DNA from: Myxococcota bacterium
GTDB taxonomy: Bacteria; Myxococcota_A; UBA9160; UBA4427
Assembly: GCA_030748735.1 (NCBI GenBank)
Contig: JASMLK010000027.1
Span: 1 to 64,000, forward strand
Length of the DNA stretch: 64,000 bases
Reading direction: 5' to 3'
The notes below the pieces were generated by a model. The model made no database searches, was not told the origin of the DNA, and worked only from the letters and a program-made list of their open reading frames with translations. The position numbers were made by a program, and so were the translations under genes. Numbering within the stretch: the stretch's first letter is position 1; the number at the start of each line of letters is the position of its first letter. Shown in pieces: positions 16,008 to 24,247 of this stretch.

Positions 16008-17258
16008 GTGCATCAGCCGGAGATCAAGCGCGCCATCGTGTTGGCGGGCGGCGGGGCGCGAGGCGCCTACGAAGCCGGCGTGCTCAGCTATCTGCTCGAG
16101 GACCTGCCCAGGGAACTCGGTCGGCCGATCGATTTCGACATCGTCTGTGGCACGTCCGTGGGCGCCATTCACGCCGCCTTTCTCGCGGCCACGGCCGACG
16201 TCGAAGAGGGGCGCGGTCACGCCCTGAAAGAGATCTGGGAACGCCTCCGCGTCGACGAGATCTTCCAGTTCGGCTTGAGGGATTTCCTGCGCATCCCGAA
16301 GCGCATGATCGGCGTTCGCCGGGTCGCCCGGCGCCTGCACGAGGGCCAGCGCCCCGACCGGCTCTACGGCCTGCTCGACACCCAGCCCCTCGAACGACTG
16401 GTGCTCGATTCGATCCCCTGGCGCGGGATTCGGCGAAACCTGCGCAACGACCGCCTCGAGGCCGTCTGCATCGCGACCACCCAGATCGCGACCGGGCACG
16501 CCGTCATCTTCGTCGAGCAGAAGGAACGCGCGCTCCCCGACTGGGCCAACCAGGACAGCGTGCGCATGCAGCCAATCCGGCTTTCGCCCATGCACGCGCT
16601 CGCTTCGGCAGCGATCCCCATGCTGTTTCCCGCCGTGCGCCTGGGCTCGCGCTACTACGCCGACGGCGGCCTGCGACTCAACACCCCCCTGGCCCCCGCC
16701 GTGCGCCTGGGCGCCAACCGTGTGCTCGTAATCGGCACGGGGACGAAGGACGTGGCCAACATCAACGAAGAACTCGCCCAGCAACGCACCGAGGGCTTCG
16801 GCAACCCGATGTTCCTGGCCGGCAAGGTGCTGAATGCCCTGATGCTCAGCCCGGTGGACGCCGACCTCGCGCGCCTGCGCCTGATCAACCGCTTCATCGA
16901 CAACGCGTCGCAGACCTACGGCGACGACTTCCTCGCGCGCGTGAACGCCACCGCGGCGACGACCGAGGACCACCGCCCGATGCAGAAGATCCACGACCTC
17001 GTCGTGCGCCCCTCGGAGGACCTGGGCGTGCTCGCCGGCCAGCTCCTCGCCAACTCGCGTGACCAGTTTTCCCTGTCTCCCTTCCTCCGCCTCGTGATGC
17101 GCATGCTCGGCAGCGGGGCGGAAGCCCGCGAATCGGACCTGCTCTCCTACCTGCTGTTCGACCACGCCTATTCGCGTCCGTTGATCGATCTCGGCTACCG
17201 CGACGCCATGGCCCAGCGCGACGAGCTGGCGGCGTTCTTTTCCGACGACCCGCTGTAG
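16008..17258 (+). CDS. patatin-like phospholipase
   Basis: A 416-residue serine lipid hydrolase with a Ser-Asp dyad. The oxyanion hole is VLAGGGARGAYEAGVL (13-25), the nucleophile elbow is CGTSVGAIH (S50) and the catalytic aspartate is in YYADGGLRLNTPL near residue 217. There is no signal peptide, so it probably acts inside the cell, and the C-terminal 150 residues are unassigned. Start is GTG 16008, 24 bp after efp. It is followed 38 bp later by a WYL regulator gene on the same strand, so co-transcription with efp and the regulator is possible. Confidence 0.9.
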   Translation: MHQPEIKRAIVLAGGGARGAYEAGVLSYLLEDLPRELGRPIDFDIVCGTSVGAIHAAFLAATADVEEGRGHALKEIWERLRVDEIFQFGLRDFLRIPKRMIGVRRVARRLHEGQRPDRLYGLLDTQPLERLVLDSIPWRGIRRNLRNDRLEAVCIATTQIATGHAVIFVEQKERALPDWANQDSVRMQPIRLSPMHALASAAIPMLFPAVRLGSRYYADGGLRLNTPLAPAVRLGANRVLVIGTGTKDVANINEELAQQRTEGFGNPMFLAGKVLNALMLSPVDADLARLRLINRFIDNASQTYGDDFLARVNATAATTEDHRPMQKIHDLVVRPSEDLGVLAGQLLANSRDQFSLSPFLRLVMRMLGSGAEARESDLLSYLLFDHAYSRPLIDLGYRDAMAQRDELAAFFSDDPL

Positions 17259-17296
17259 ACTCCCCATCGCGCCAGACGGCGTGTTCAGGGGGTGTC

Positions 17297-18283
17297 ATGC
17301 GGGGAGATCAGCTCGCACGTCAGTGGCAGTTGATTGCGCGGCTAGCGAAGAGCCGCGCGGGTGTCGGGCTCGACGAACTCGCGCGCGATCTCGATTGCGT
17401 GCGGCGCACGGTGTATCGCGACCTCGACGCGCTGATGTACGCGGGCTTTCCCGTCATGAGCGAAAAACGTGACGGCCGGGTCTTCTACCGCTTCACCGAC
17501 AGCTTCAAGCTGGGCGACGTCCCCTTCACCCCGGACGAACTCCTCGCCCTCGCCTTCAGCGCCGACCTGCTGAAGACCCTCGAAGGCACGGTCTTCCACG
17601 ATTCCATCCAGTCCGCCCTGGCCAAGATCCGCGCCGGGCTCGGCCCGGAACTCGGCGGCGTACTCGACCGCATGGCGGACACCTTTCGGGTCCTACCGGG
17701 CCCTCACAAGCGCTACGAGGGCTCCTCGGAGGCGATTCGCGCACTGAACGAGTCGGTGCTCCAGCAACGCACGGTGGACATCGAATACCGCACGGGACGC
17801 AGCGGCGAGGAAGGCCGGCGCGAACTCGACCCCTACCGACTCTGGTACCGCAACGGTGGGTTGTACGTGATCGGCCACGACCACCGCTCCGGCGAGATCC
17901 GAACCTTCGCCGTCGACCGTATCCTTTCGATCCGCGTCACCGAAAAGGTCTTCGACGCCGACCCGGGCTTCGACTTCGAAACGATCGTCTCGAACGCCTT
18001 CGGCGTCATCGCCGAAACACCCGAACGCGTCCACATCCGTTTCGCCCCCGCCTGGCGCAGCCACGTGATGGAACACACCTGGCACACCAGTCAGCAGATC
18101 GAAGTACGCGAAGACGGCCGCGTCGATCTCACCCTGCAGGTCGGCACCAGCGTCGAACTCCGCAACTGGATCATGTCCTTCGGCGCCGGCGCCACCGTCA
18201 TCGCCCCCGACACCCTACGCCAGGAGATCCTCAGCGAACTCGAAGCCACGCTCCAGAACTACAGCGAGCCCAACGACAGCTAG
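17297..18283 (+). CDS. WYL-domain transcriptional regulator
   Basis: A 328-residue regulator. The N-terminal winged helix-turn-helix (about 1-65) contains GLDELARDLDCVRRTVYRDL. A WYL domain at about 150-225 has ELDPYRLWYRNGGLYVIGHD and EIRTFAVDRILS, and a C-terminal WCX extension follows. WYL domains sense nucleic acids or nucleotides in several DNA-damage and phage-defence regulators; the target here is unknown. It directly follows the patatin gene. The 3' end is oddly built: a 15-bp tandem repeat spans the stop codon, so the protein end (SEPNDS) and the following noncoding bases are copies of each other. Confidence 0.9.
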   Translation: MRGDQLARQWQLIARLAKSRAGVGLDELARDLDCVRRTVYRDLDALMYAGFPVMSEKRDGRVFYRFTDSFKLGDVPFTPDELLALAFSADLLKTLEGTVFHDSIQSALAKIRAGLGPELGGVLDRMADTFRVLPGPHKRYEGSSEAIRALNESVLQQRTVDIEYRTGRSGEEGRRELDPYRLWYRNGGLYVIGHDHRSGEIRTFAVDRILSIRVTEKVFDADPGFDFETIVSNAFGVIAETPERVHIRFAPAWRSHVMEHTWHTSQQIEVREDGRVDLTLQVGTSVELRNWIMSFGAGATVIAPDTLRQEILSELEATLQNYSEPNDS

Positions 18284-18311
18284 CCCAACGACAGCCAGCC
18301 CAACGACAGCT
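18267..18311 (+). repeat. 15-bp tandem repeat, three copies, across a stop codon
   Basis: AGCCCAACGACAGCT, AGCCCAACGACAGCC and AGCCCAACGACAGCT follow each other without a gap. The TAG stop of the WYL gene is formed at the junction of copies 1 and 2; a TGA in the same frame follows copy 3. The pattern suggests a recent slippage duplication of the gene end. Confidence 0.9.
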
Positions 18312-18324
18312 GACCGGGCCGCCT

Positions 18325-19755
18325 CTACCAGGTGACGACCTCGACTTCTCCAAGCCCATCGAGCCTGGGCACCAGCGCTTCAGCCGGCCCCACGATCACG
18401 ACCGCCAACCGATCCGGATGCAACAGTGATTCGGCGAGCCCATGCACCTGTTCGAGCGTCACGCCATTGACCCGCGCCCGATAGGTATCGAGGGAGTCCT
18501 CGGGAAGACCGTAGACCGCAAGGTTGACCAGCCTGCCGAGCACCGCACCGGACGTTTCGAGGCCCAGTGCAAAGTGACCGAGGCTGAACGCCTTGGCGTT
18601 GCGCAGTTCTTCCTCGCTGACGGGTCGCTCGCCGCGAATCGCTTCGAGTTCTTCGAGGATCGACTCGATCGCGGGGCGCGCCTGATCGGCGCGCGTAAAG
18701 GTCGAGACCCCGAAGCGGCCCGGCCGGCGGCGCAACACGAAGCCCGAGCGAATGCTGTAGGTGAGGCCTTCGTTCGAGCGCAGGCGCACGGTCAGGCGAG
18801 ATGAAAAGCCGCTGCCACCGAGCACGTTGTTGAGCAAGGACGCCGGGATGCGACGCTCGTCACTTCGCTGCAGACCTTCGTGCGCCAGCGCCATCTGCAC
18901 CTGGACCATCTCCGGTCGGTCGACGACCATGATGCGCGGGGCGGGTGGCGTCGTCCGCGGAGGCGCGGCGACGGGCTTCGCGACGGGCCCCGGACGCCAG
19001 TTGCCGAACGCGGCTTCGATCTTCGCCAGCAGTGTTTCGGGATCGAAGTCACCTGCAGCGTGAAAGATGGCGTTGTTGGGATGAAAGAGCCGGCCATGCA
19101 TCGCGCGGACGTCTGCGACGCCAAGGGGCTCGACGGTTTCGGGCAGGCCAGCCGACGGCACGCCGTAACGATGGCTCCCGAACAGCGTGCGCTGGAGCTG
19201 CCATCCCAACACGTTGCGCGGGTTGTCGAGACTCGCGGCGAGCCCCGCCAACTGCTCGCTACGCGCGCGCTCGACTTCACCCACTTCGAAGCGCGGGCGC
19301 AGCGCAACGTCGGCCACGAAGCCCAGTAGCGCATCCGTATCGCGCGATAGCCCCGAAGCCCCGACACCCGTCGAATCCCAACCGACCGAAACACCGAGAT
19401 CCGCCCCCAGGGCTTCGACATCGCGGGCGAGTTCGAGCGCGTCTCGATCGCCGGCGCCGCGCTGCATGACCTCGCCCATCAAGACCGCGAGGCCCTCTTT
19501 GCCAGCGGGATCGATCGCAGCGCCCCGCTTCAGCTCGAGCCCCAGCGAAATCATCGGGCGCGAGCGATCGCGTAGCAGCATCACGTGGAGCCCGTTGGGC
19601 AGGCGCTTCTCGACGAGCGCTCCTTCGGCCACGATCGGCACTTCGCGCGCCGGCGGTGCCGGCAGCTCCCAGGCCGGGCGCGTCGATGCGCAACCGGAAA
19701 GCAGCAGGCACACCACAACGAACGAAAGGAGCTTTGCCTGAACGACCGACCTCAC
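18325..19755 (-). CDS. M16-family lipoprotein lacking the zinc site (partner subunit)
   Basis: About 476 residues with a lipoprotein signal (VVVCLLLSGC, lipidated Cys). The insulinase/M16 fold follows, with NGLHVMLLRDRSRPMISLGL at the start and LGGSGFSSRL...NEGLTYSIRSGF in the second half. The position of the zinc motif HxxEH reads VLMGE, so it cannot bind zinc. It does keep the Arg/Tyr region that the inactive subunit supplies in two-protein M16 peptidases. The GTG start overlaps the stop of the active partner (GTGA), which shows tight coupling. The track ORF starting at 21396 fuses it to an unrelated upstream frame. Confidence 0.88.
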   Translation of the reverse strand: MRSVVQAKLLSFVVVCLLLSGCASTRPAWELPAPPAREVPIVAEGALVEKRLPNGLHVMLLRDRSRPMISLGLELKRGAAIDPAGKEGLAVLMGEVMQRGAGDRDALELARDVEALGADLGVSVGWDSTGVGASGLSRDTDALLGFVADVALRPRFEVGEVERARSEQLAGLAASLDNPRNVLGWQLQRTLFGSHRYGVPSAGLPETVEPLGVADVRAMHGRLFHPNNAIFHAAGDFDPETLLAKIEAAFGNWRPGPVAKPVAAPPRTTPPAPRIMVVDRPEMVQVQMALAHEGLQRSDERRIPASLLNNVLGGSGFSSRLTVRLRSNEGLTYSIRSGFVLRRRPGRFGVSTFTRADQARPAIESILEELEAIRGERPVSEEELRNAKAFSLGHFALGLETSGAVLGRLVNLAVYGLPEDSLDTYRARVNGVTLEQVHGLAESLLHPDRLAVVIVGPAEALVPRLDGLGEVEVVTW

Positions 19756-21152
19756 GGTGTTTCCTCCCCGGTCGGCGGTACCAGGCGCACGACGCTGCGT
19801 TGATCGGTGCGAATCACCTTGCGCAAGGCGCGTTGCACGTCTTCGGCGCTGACCGCGCGAATCTCGGCGATGCGCTCCGCCAGCGGACGCACACGAGCGA
19901 ACAGCGACATCTCCCGACCGATGCGATCGGCCGTCGCGTGCGCGGTACCCAGCCCGCCGACCAACGACACTTCGAGTTGTCGCTTGGCCTTTTCGACTTC
20001 GTCGAGCTCGACGCCTTCGCGCGCTGCCTCTTCGATGACCTCGAACATGCGCGCTTCGGCGGCGTCGATCGACCCGCCGGGACGCACGGCCGCGGTCGCG
20101 TACAGGAGCCCCGCGTGCATGTACTCGATGTAGTAGGCGTGAACCGAGTTCACGAGTGGCTCGTCGTAGACCAGCGCACGATACAAGCGACTCGAACGGC
20201 CCCCCGAAAGAACCAGGCTCGCCACGTCGAGGGTGACTGAATCTTCGTGCCCCGCTTTGGGCGCATGCCAGGCGGCGTAGACGAGGGGGGCCTGCACCTC
20301 GAAGGTGACCGTGCTGCGACGCTCGCCCCGCTGTTCGGGTTCTCGCCTGACGGGACGCACGACTTCGGGGCCGCGCTCGAAGCCCCCGAACGCTCGCTCG
20401 ACGTGGGCCAGGGTCTCGGCCGTGTCGAAGTCGCCCACGATCACGATCCGATAGTTGTTCGGTGCGTAGTAGGTGTCGAAGAAATCGCGACAGGCTTCGA
20501 GGGGAACCTCGGCGACATCGCTTCGCCAACCGATCACGGGGTGCCGGTACGGATGGGCCTGCCATGCAAGCGCCGAGAGCGCCTCGTACGCGCGCCCGTT
20601 CGGGCGGTCTTCGTACCTGAGCCGCCGCTCCTCGAGCACCACCTCGCGCTCGCTTTCGAGCATGCGGTCGGACAGGTCGAGAGAACCGAAGCGCTCCGCC
20701 TCGAGGTCGATCACCAGCGGCAGCGACTCGGCCGTGATGTCCTCGTGGTAGACCGTCACGTCGCGGCTCGTGAAGGCGTTCATGCGCCCGCCACGGCGCT
20801 GAATCCACTGGGCGTGCTCCTCGGGCCCGAGCCGCTTCGAGCCCTTGAACATCATGTGCTCGAACAGATGCGCGAGGCCCGTGTAGCGGGTTTCGTCCTT
20901 CGAACCGACCTGCACCCAGATCTGGAACGAGACGACGGGCGTAGAGTGATCCTCCAGGGTGTAGACGCGCAGACCGTTTGCGAGAACGGTCTCGTCCACG
21001 CGTGCCGCGGGGTCGTCGAAGCTGGCCTCGTCGGCCGAGGCCGGGGCCGCGGGCGCCAGGGCCAGGACCGCCGGAGCCACGACCGCCGGAGCCATGAAAA
21101 GCGCGAAGATCGGGAAGGTCGCCAAGCCCGCGACGACCTTCGGAAAAACCAT
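19752..21152 (-). CDS. M16-family zinc metallopeptidase, exported
   Basis: About 466 residues with a signal peptide (MVFPKVVAG to ASA, residue 40). Zinc-binding sequence is GLAHLFEHMMFKGS with H95, E98 and H99, and the third ligand is in the downstream ESEREVVLEERR segment. The M16 C-terminal half has LVLSGGRSSRLYRAL. It is the first gene of the pair and is predicted to form a periplasmic heterodimer with the next gene, like other two-subunit M16 peptidases. The start could also be ATG 21200; 21152 was chosen because the signal peptide is then well formed. The track start at 21851 is spurious. Confidence 0.9.
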   Translation of the reverse strand: MVFPKVVAGLATFPIFALFMAPAVVAPAVLALAPAAPASADEASFDDPAARVDETVLANGLRVYTLEDHSTPVVSFQIWVQVGSKDETRYTGLAHLFEHMMFKGSKRLGPEEHAQWIQRRGGRMNAFTSRDVTVYHEDITAESLPLVIDLEAERFGSLDLSDRMLESEREVVLEERRLRYEDRPNGRAYEALSALAWQAHPYRHPVIGWRSDVAEVPLEACRDFFDTYYAPNNYRIVIVGDFDTAETLAHVERAFGGFERGPEVVRPVRREPEQRGERRSTVTFEVQAPLVYAAWHAPKAGHEDSVTLDVASLVLSGGRSSRLYRALVYDEPLVNSVHAYYIEYMHAGLLYATAAVRPGGSIDAAEARMFEVIEEAAREGVELDEVEKAKRQLEVSLVGGLGTAHATADRIGREMSLFARVRPLAERIAEIRAVSAEDVQRALRKVIRTDQRSVVRLVPPTGEETP

Positions 21153-21383
21153 GGGCCGAAACGTCAGCCCCTTTCGCGGTACGCCGAGCGTGCTGTGCAT
21201 GGCGCGGTACCGTATCGGGCGCCTTGATCGATGTCGACGGCCCGGCCCGCGAAAACTCGCACCCAACTCGCGCGCACGCGGGAAGCAAACGGCGACATCG
21301 CGCTCCCCCAGCACCCGAGACGACCGCGATACACGCACCAGGCGCCCCCCGGATCTGAACCTGCAAGGACGCAAGGAGAAGGC

Positions 21384-21815
21384 GTGAGCACCACACCGGA
21401 CGACGACAAGAAGTTGCGTGAGATCCTCGAAGAATCCAAGACGATCGCCGTGGTCGGCGTCAAGAGCGACGAAAGCGAGGATGCCTACCGCGTGCCCCTC
21501 TACATGCAGGAACACGGCGCTCGCATCATCCCGGTCAACCCCAAGATCGACAGCATCCTCGGAGAACAGGCACACCCGAGCCTGCGCAACGTGAAGGAAC
21601 CGATCGATCTGGTGAACCTGTTCCGCGCGCCAGAGAACATCCCCGACCACGTGCGCGAAATTCTCGCCCTCGACCCCCTGCCCAAAGCCGTGTGGATGCA
21701 ACTCGGCATCCATCACGGAAAGGCGGCGGCCGCGCTTCGCGCAGCGGGGATCGACGTCGTCCAGGATCGCTGCATCATGGTCGACCATCGCCGTCTGGTC
21801 GGCGAAAGCGCCTAG
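21384..21815 (+). CDS. CoA-binding domain protein (YccU family)
   Basis: A 143-residue single Rossmann-like CoA-binding domain. Motifs are KTIAVVGVKSDESEDAYRVP, GARIIPVNPKIDSILGE and KAVWMQLGIHH. A cysteine near the end (VVQDRCIMVDH) is a common feature of the family. Its role is not settled. The start is GTG 21384 with AAGGAGAAGG directly in front; the track start at 21231 adds unrelated sequence that overlaps the divergent peptidase leader. Only 13 bp separate it from the SUI1 gene. Confidence 0.9.
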   Translation: MSTTPDDDKKLREILEESKTIAVVGVKSDESEDAYRVPLYMQEHGARIIPVNPKIDSILGEQAHPSLRNVKEPIDLVNLFRAPENIPDHVREILALDPLPKAVWMQLGIHHGKAAAALRAAGIDVVQDRCIMVDHRRLVGESA

Positions 21816-21828
21816 GCGGTTTCCTCCG

Positions 21829-22200
21829 ATGTCCTCACGAAATCGCGACAACCTCGTCTACTCGTCCGAGCACGGACGCATGTGCCCCCACTGCGGGCTT
21901 CCGAGCAAGCGCTGCCAATGTCGCAAGAACCCCCGGCAGCGCGAAGCCGTGCCCGAGGGCGATGGCATCGTGCGCGTGCGGCGCGAAACCAAGGGCCGTG
22001 GCGGCAAGACGGTGACGACCCTCACTGGCATCCTGCTCGCCGAAAGCGAACTCAAGGCCCTCGCCAAGGAACTCAAGCGACGCTGCGGTGGCGGAGGTTC
22101 GGTGAAGGACGGTGTGATCGAGATCCAGGGCGACCACCGCGACGTGCTGGTCGAAGAACTCGAAAAGCGCGAGTTCAAGGTCAAACGCGCCGGAGGCTGA
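21829..22200 (+). CDS. SUI1-family translation factor (YciH-like)
   Basis: A 123-residue homologue of eIF1/YciH. The N-terminus carries a likely zinc motif (MCPHCG ... RCQC, residues 18-31), and the SUI1 domain follows with RRETKGRGGKTVTTLTG, KRRCGGGGSVKDGVIEIQGD and a conserved C-terminus. Bacterial members can take part in start-codon selection or stress translation. It lies between the CoA-binding gene and a GNAT gene, all on one strand with gaps of 13 and 2 bp, so the three form an operon. Confidence 0.93.
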   Translation: MSSRNRDNLVYSSEHGRMCPHCGLPSKRCQCRKNPRQREAVPEGDGIVRVRRETKGRGGKTVTTLTGILLAESELKALAKELKRRCGGGGSVKDGVIEIQGDHRDVLVEELEKREFKVKRAGG

Positions 22201-22202
22201 AC

Positions 22203-22775
22203 GTGTCTCCCGAGCTCGAAACGGAGCGCCTGCTGCTGCGACGCTGGCGCGACGACGATCGCGCACCCTTTGCCGCGTTGAACCGCGACCCCGAAGTCGT
22301 CGAGTTCCTGACGGGTGCGCTCACGCGCGAAGCCAGCGATGCCATGATCGATCGCATCGAGGCGCATTTCGACGAGCGGGGCTATGGACTGTGGGCCGGG
22401 GAGCCGCGCGAAGGCGGCCCGTGCGTGGGATTCGTCGGGCTGTGGACGCCGAACTTCGAAGCCCACTTCACGCCGGCGGTCGAAGTCGGCTGGCGGCTCG
22501 CCCGTTCCGCATGGGGGCACGGCTATGCGAGCGAAGGCGCCCGCGCGGCACTGCGCTTCGGGTTCGAAGACGCAGGCCTCAGCGAAATCGTTTCGTTCAC
22601 GGTACCGGCGAACACCCGCTCCCGATCGGTAATGGAGCGGATCGGCCTGCACCGCGACCCGGCCGACGACTTCGACCATCCGAAACTCGCCGAGGGCCAC
22701 CCCTTGCGACGGCACGTACTCTACCGGCTGGCTGCAGACGAGTGGCGTGAGCAGTCGCGCGATCGCGCTGGCTAG
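22203..22775 (+). CDS. GNAT acetyltransferase (RimJ/RimL type)
   Basis: About 190 residues, beginning with the RimJ-like ELETERLLLRRWRDDD. The acetyl-CoA site is in EVGWRLARSAWGHGYASEGA, and the C-terminal IVSFTVPANTRSRSVMERIGL matches proteins that acetylate ribosomal protein or small-molecule amines. The start is GTG 22203, two bases after the SUI1 stop, with GGAGG in front; the track ORF at 21882 is an artificial extension. Its end overlaps the convergent glycosyltransferase by 4 bp. Substrate unknown. Confidence 0.9.
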   Translation: MSPELETERLLLRRWRDDDRAPFAALNRDPEVVEFLTGALTREASDAMIDRIEAHFDERGYGLWAGEPREGGPCVGFVGLWTPNFEAHFTPAVEVGWRLARSAWGHGYASEGARAALRFGFEDAGLSEIVSFTVPANTRSRSVMERIGLHRDPADDFDHPKLAEGHPLRRHVLYRLAADEWREQSRDRAG

Positions 22776-23536
22776 ACGCGCCGCCCGTAGCGCAGGGCGC
22801 GGCGCTGCATCCAACACACGGCCAGCAGATCGGCAATCGAAACAAAGAGCCGATTGCCGATGCCGTACTTCGACGTGCCGTAGCGGCGCGGGCGATGCGA
22901 GACCTCGACCTCGCGAAGGCGCGCCCCTTCCATCGCGAGCAGCGTGGGCAGGAAGCGATGAAGCCCGTTGTAGAGCTTGATCCGTCGCACATGGTGCGCC
23001 CGCATCACGCGCAGCGAGCAACCGATGTCACTCACCGGTACGCCGGTCGCGCGGTTTCGCACCGCGTTGGCCACGCGAGACGCCAGACGTCGCGACCAGG
23101 AATCGAAGCGGGGGGTGCGGATGCCGTTCACGACATCGGCCCCCTCGAGCAGCGGCAGAAGCCGCACGATGTCGGCCGGGTCGTTCTGGAGATCGGCGTC
23201 GAGGGTCGCGATCACTTCGCCGCGCGCGGCACGGAACCCTGCGCCCAGGGCCGCCGACTGGCCCGCGTTCACATCGAGCGCAATCACGCGAACGCGCGCG
23301 TCCTTGGCTTCGAGTGCTTTCGCGATGCGCAGACTCTCGTCGCGACTCCCGTCGTCGACCAGGACGATCTCACTGCGCCCTTCGACACGCGCGAGCACAT
23401 CGACGAGTTCGCCGTAGAGCGGATCGAGAGATTCGGCTTCGTCGTAGACAGGGACCACGACCGAGAGGTACACGCCGCCCTCGCCCGATTCCCCGGTCCC
23501 CGTCACCCGCTCAACGACCTTCCCTGCAGAGGACAA
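22772..23536 (-). CDS. polyprenyl-phosphate glycosyltransferase (GT2, GtrB/DPM1-like)
   Basis: A 254-residue family 2 glycosyltransferase that moves a sugar from a nucleotide donor to undecaprenyl phosphate. Motifs are LSVVVPVYDEAESL, IVLVDDGSRDES, NAGQSAALGAGFRAARGE, the metal-binding TLDADLQNDP and the C-terminal HRPRRYGTSKYGIGNRL typical of the DPM1/GtrB/ArnC group. No long pair of membrane helices is visible, so it lacks the GtrB anchor. Its start overlaps the preceding unknown gene by 26 bp. Divergently placed is an ArnT-like transferase that would use such a lipid-linked sugar. Confidence 0.9.
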   Translation of the reverse strand: MSSAGKVVERVTGTGESGEGGVYLSVVVPVYDEAESLDPLYGELVDVLARVEGRSEIVLVDDGSRDESLRIAKALEAKDARVRVIALDVNAGQSAALGAGFRAARGEVIATLDADLQNDPADIVRLLPLLEGADVVNGIRTPRFDSWSRRLASRVANAVRNRATGVPVSDIGCSLRVMRAHHVRRIKLYNGLHRFLPTLLAMEGARLREVEVSHRPRRYGTSKYGIGNRLFVSIADLLAVCWMQRRALRYGRRV

Positions 23537-24143
23537 ACCAGTTCCCCGTGTCCTTGCCGTGACGCGCCGCGGAACCGATCGTGACGTGTTCCGAAACCCG
23601 CCGCAGCGTGTCGATCATGAACCCGTAGACGAAGCGCGCCAACCCGCGGTCGTTGGGCTTGATCTCCGGCCAGCCGTCGGGATGACAATCCGGCAGCAGG
23701 TTGTAGTCGACCAGCACTTCACGGCGGTCTTCGTCTTCGCGTGCGAGGTAGTACCCAGGACCCGTGATCGGGGACATGGTCTGGAAATTGAAGCCCATAA
23801 GTTCGCTGGGGGCTTCGGGATCGCGACCCGGCGGGCGAGAAAAGCGTTTCTCGAAGTGGCTGAAGAGAGGAAGCGAATTCTTGCCGTGATGCCGCACCTC
23901 GGTGAGGTCGGGAATCAAGGGCGAAACGAGATCCACCAGCCGCACTTCGGCGAAACCGTCGGCCGCGTCGTAGAGCCGACTCTGCTCCTTCGCACCGAGT
24001 GCGCGAATCGCGCTGACGCGCTCGTCGTGCGAAAGCGCGTCGAGAAACTGCGCGATCTCGGCAGTCTTGATCGAGTGGTCGCGCAGACGACCGACAAGCT
24101 CCTTGCCCGGTTCGCCTGTGGCCTGGGGCGACGCTGTGCTCAT
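23511..24143 (-). CDS. conserved-looking protein of unknown function
   Basis: A 210-residue soluble protein that I do not recognise. It has an alpha-helical N-terminus (KELVGRLRDHSIKTAEIAQFLDALSHDERVSAI, residues 14-46) and a C-terminal region rich in aromatic residues (GPGYYLAREDEDRREVLVDY, GWPEIKPNDRGLARFVYGFM). No signal peptide or membrane segment is seen. It overlaps the start of the GT2 gene by 26 bp, so it is translated with it and may assist the same glycan pathway. Confidence 0.7.
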   Translation of the reverse strand: MSTASPQATGEPGKELVGRLRDHSIKTAEIAQFLDALSHDERVSAIRALGAKEQSRLYDAADGFAEVRLVDLVSPLIPDLTEVRHHGKNSLPLFSHFEKRFSRPPGRDPEAPSELMGFNFQTMSPITGPGYYLAREDEDRREVLVDYNLLPDCHPDGWPEIKPNDRGLARFVYGFMIDTLRRVSEHVTIGSAARHGKDTGNWFVLCREGR

Positions 24144-24247
24144 GGGGCACCTCCTCTTGCAGCAGGGTAACGTCGATCGGCCCGAAACCGCAGCGTGCTG
24201 GACTGCCTCGCGAACCGCCCTCGAAATCCACCTCGACTGGCCACCGC

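Noticed and set aside
15324-17267. 647-residue minus-strand ORF
   Set aside because: It lies opposite efp and the patatin gene. The residue mix (His, Arg, Val, Gly) is that of a shadow frame in high-GC DNA.
18325-21396. 1023-residue minus-strand ORF as one fusion protein
   Set aside because: The first half is an off-frame translation of the active M16 gene. The real second protein starts at the GTG overlapping the upstream stop, with its own lipoprotein signal.
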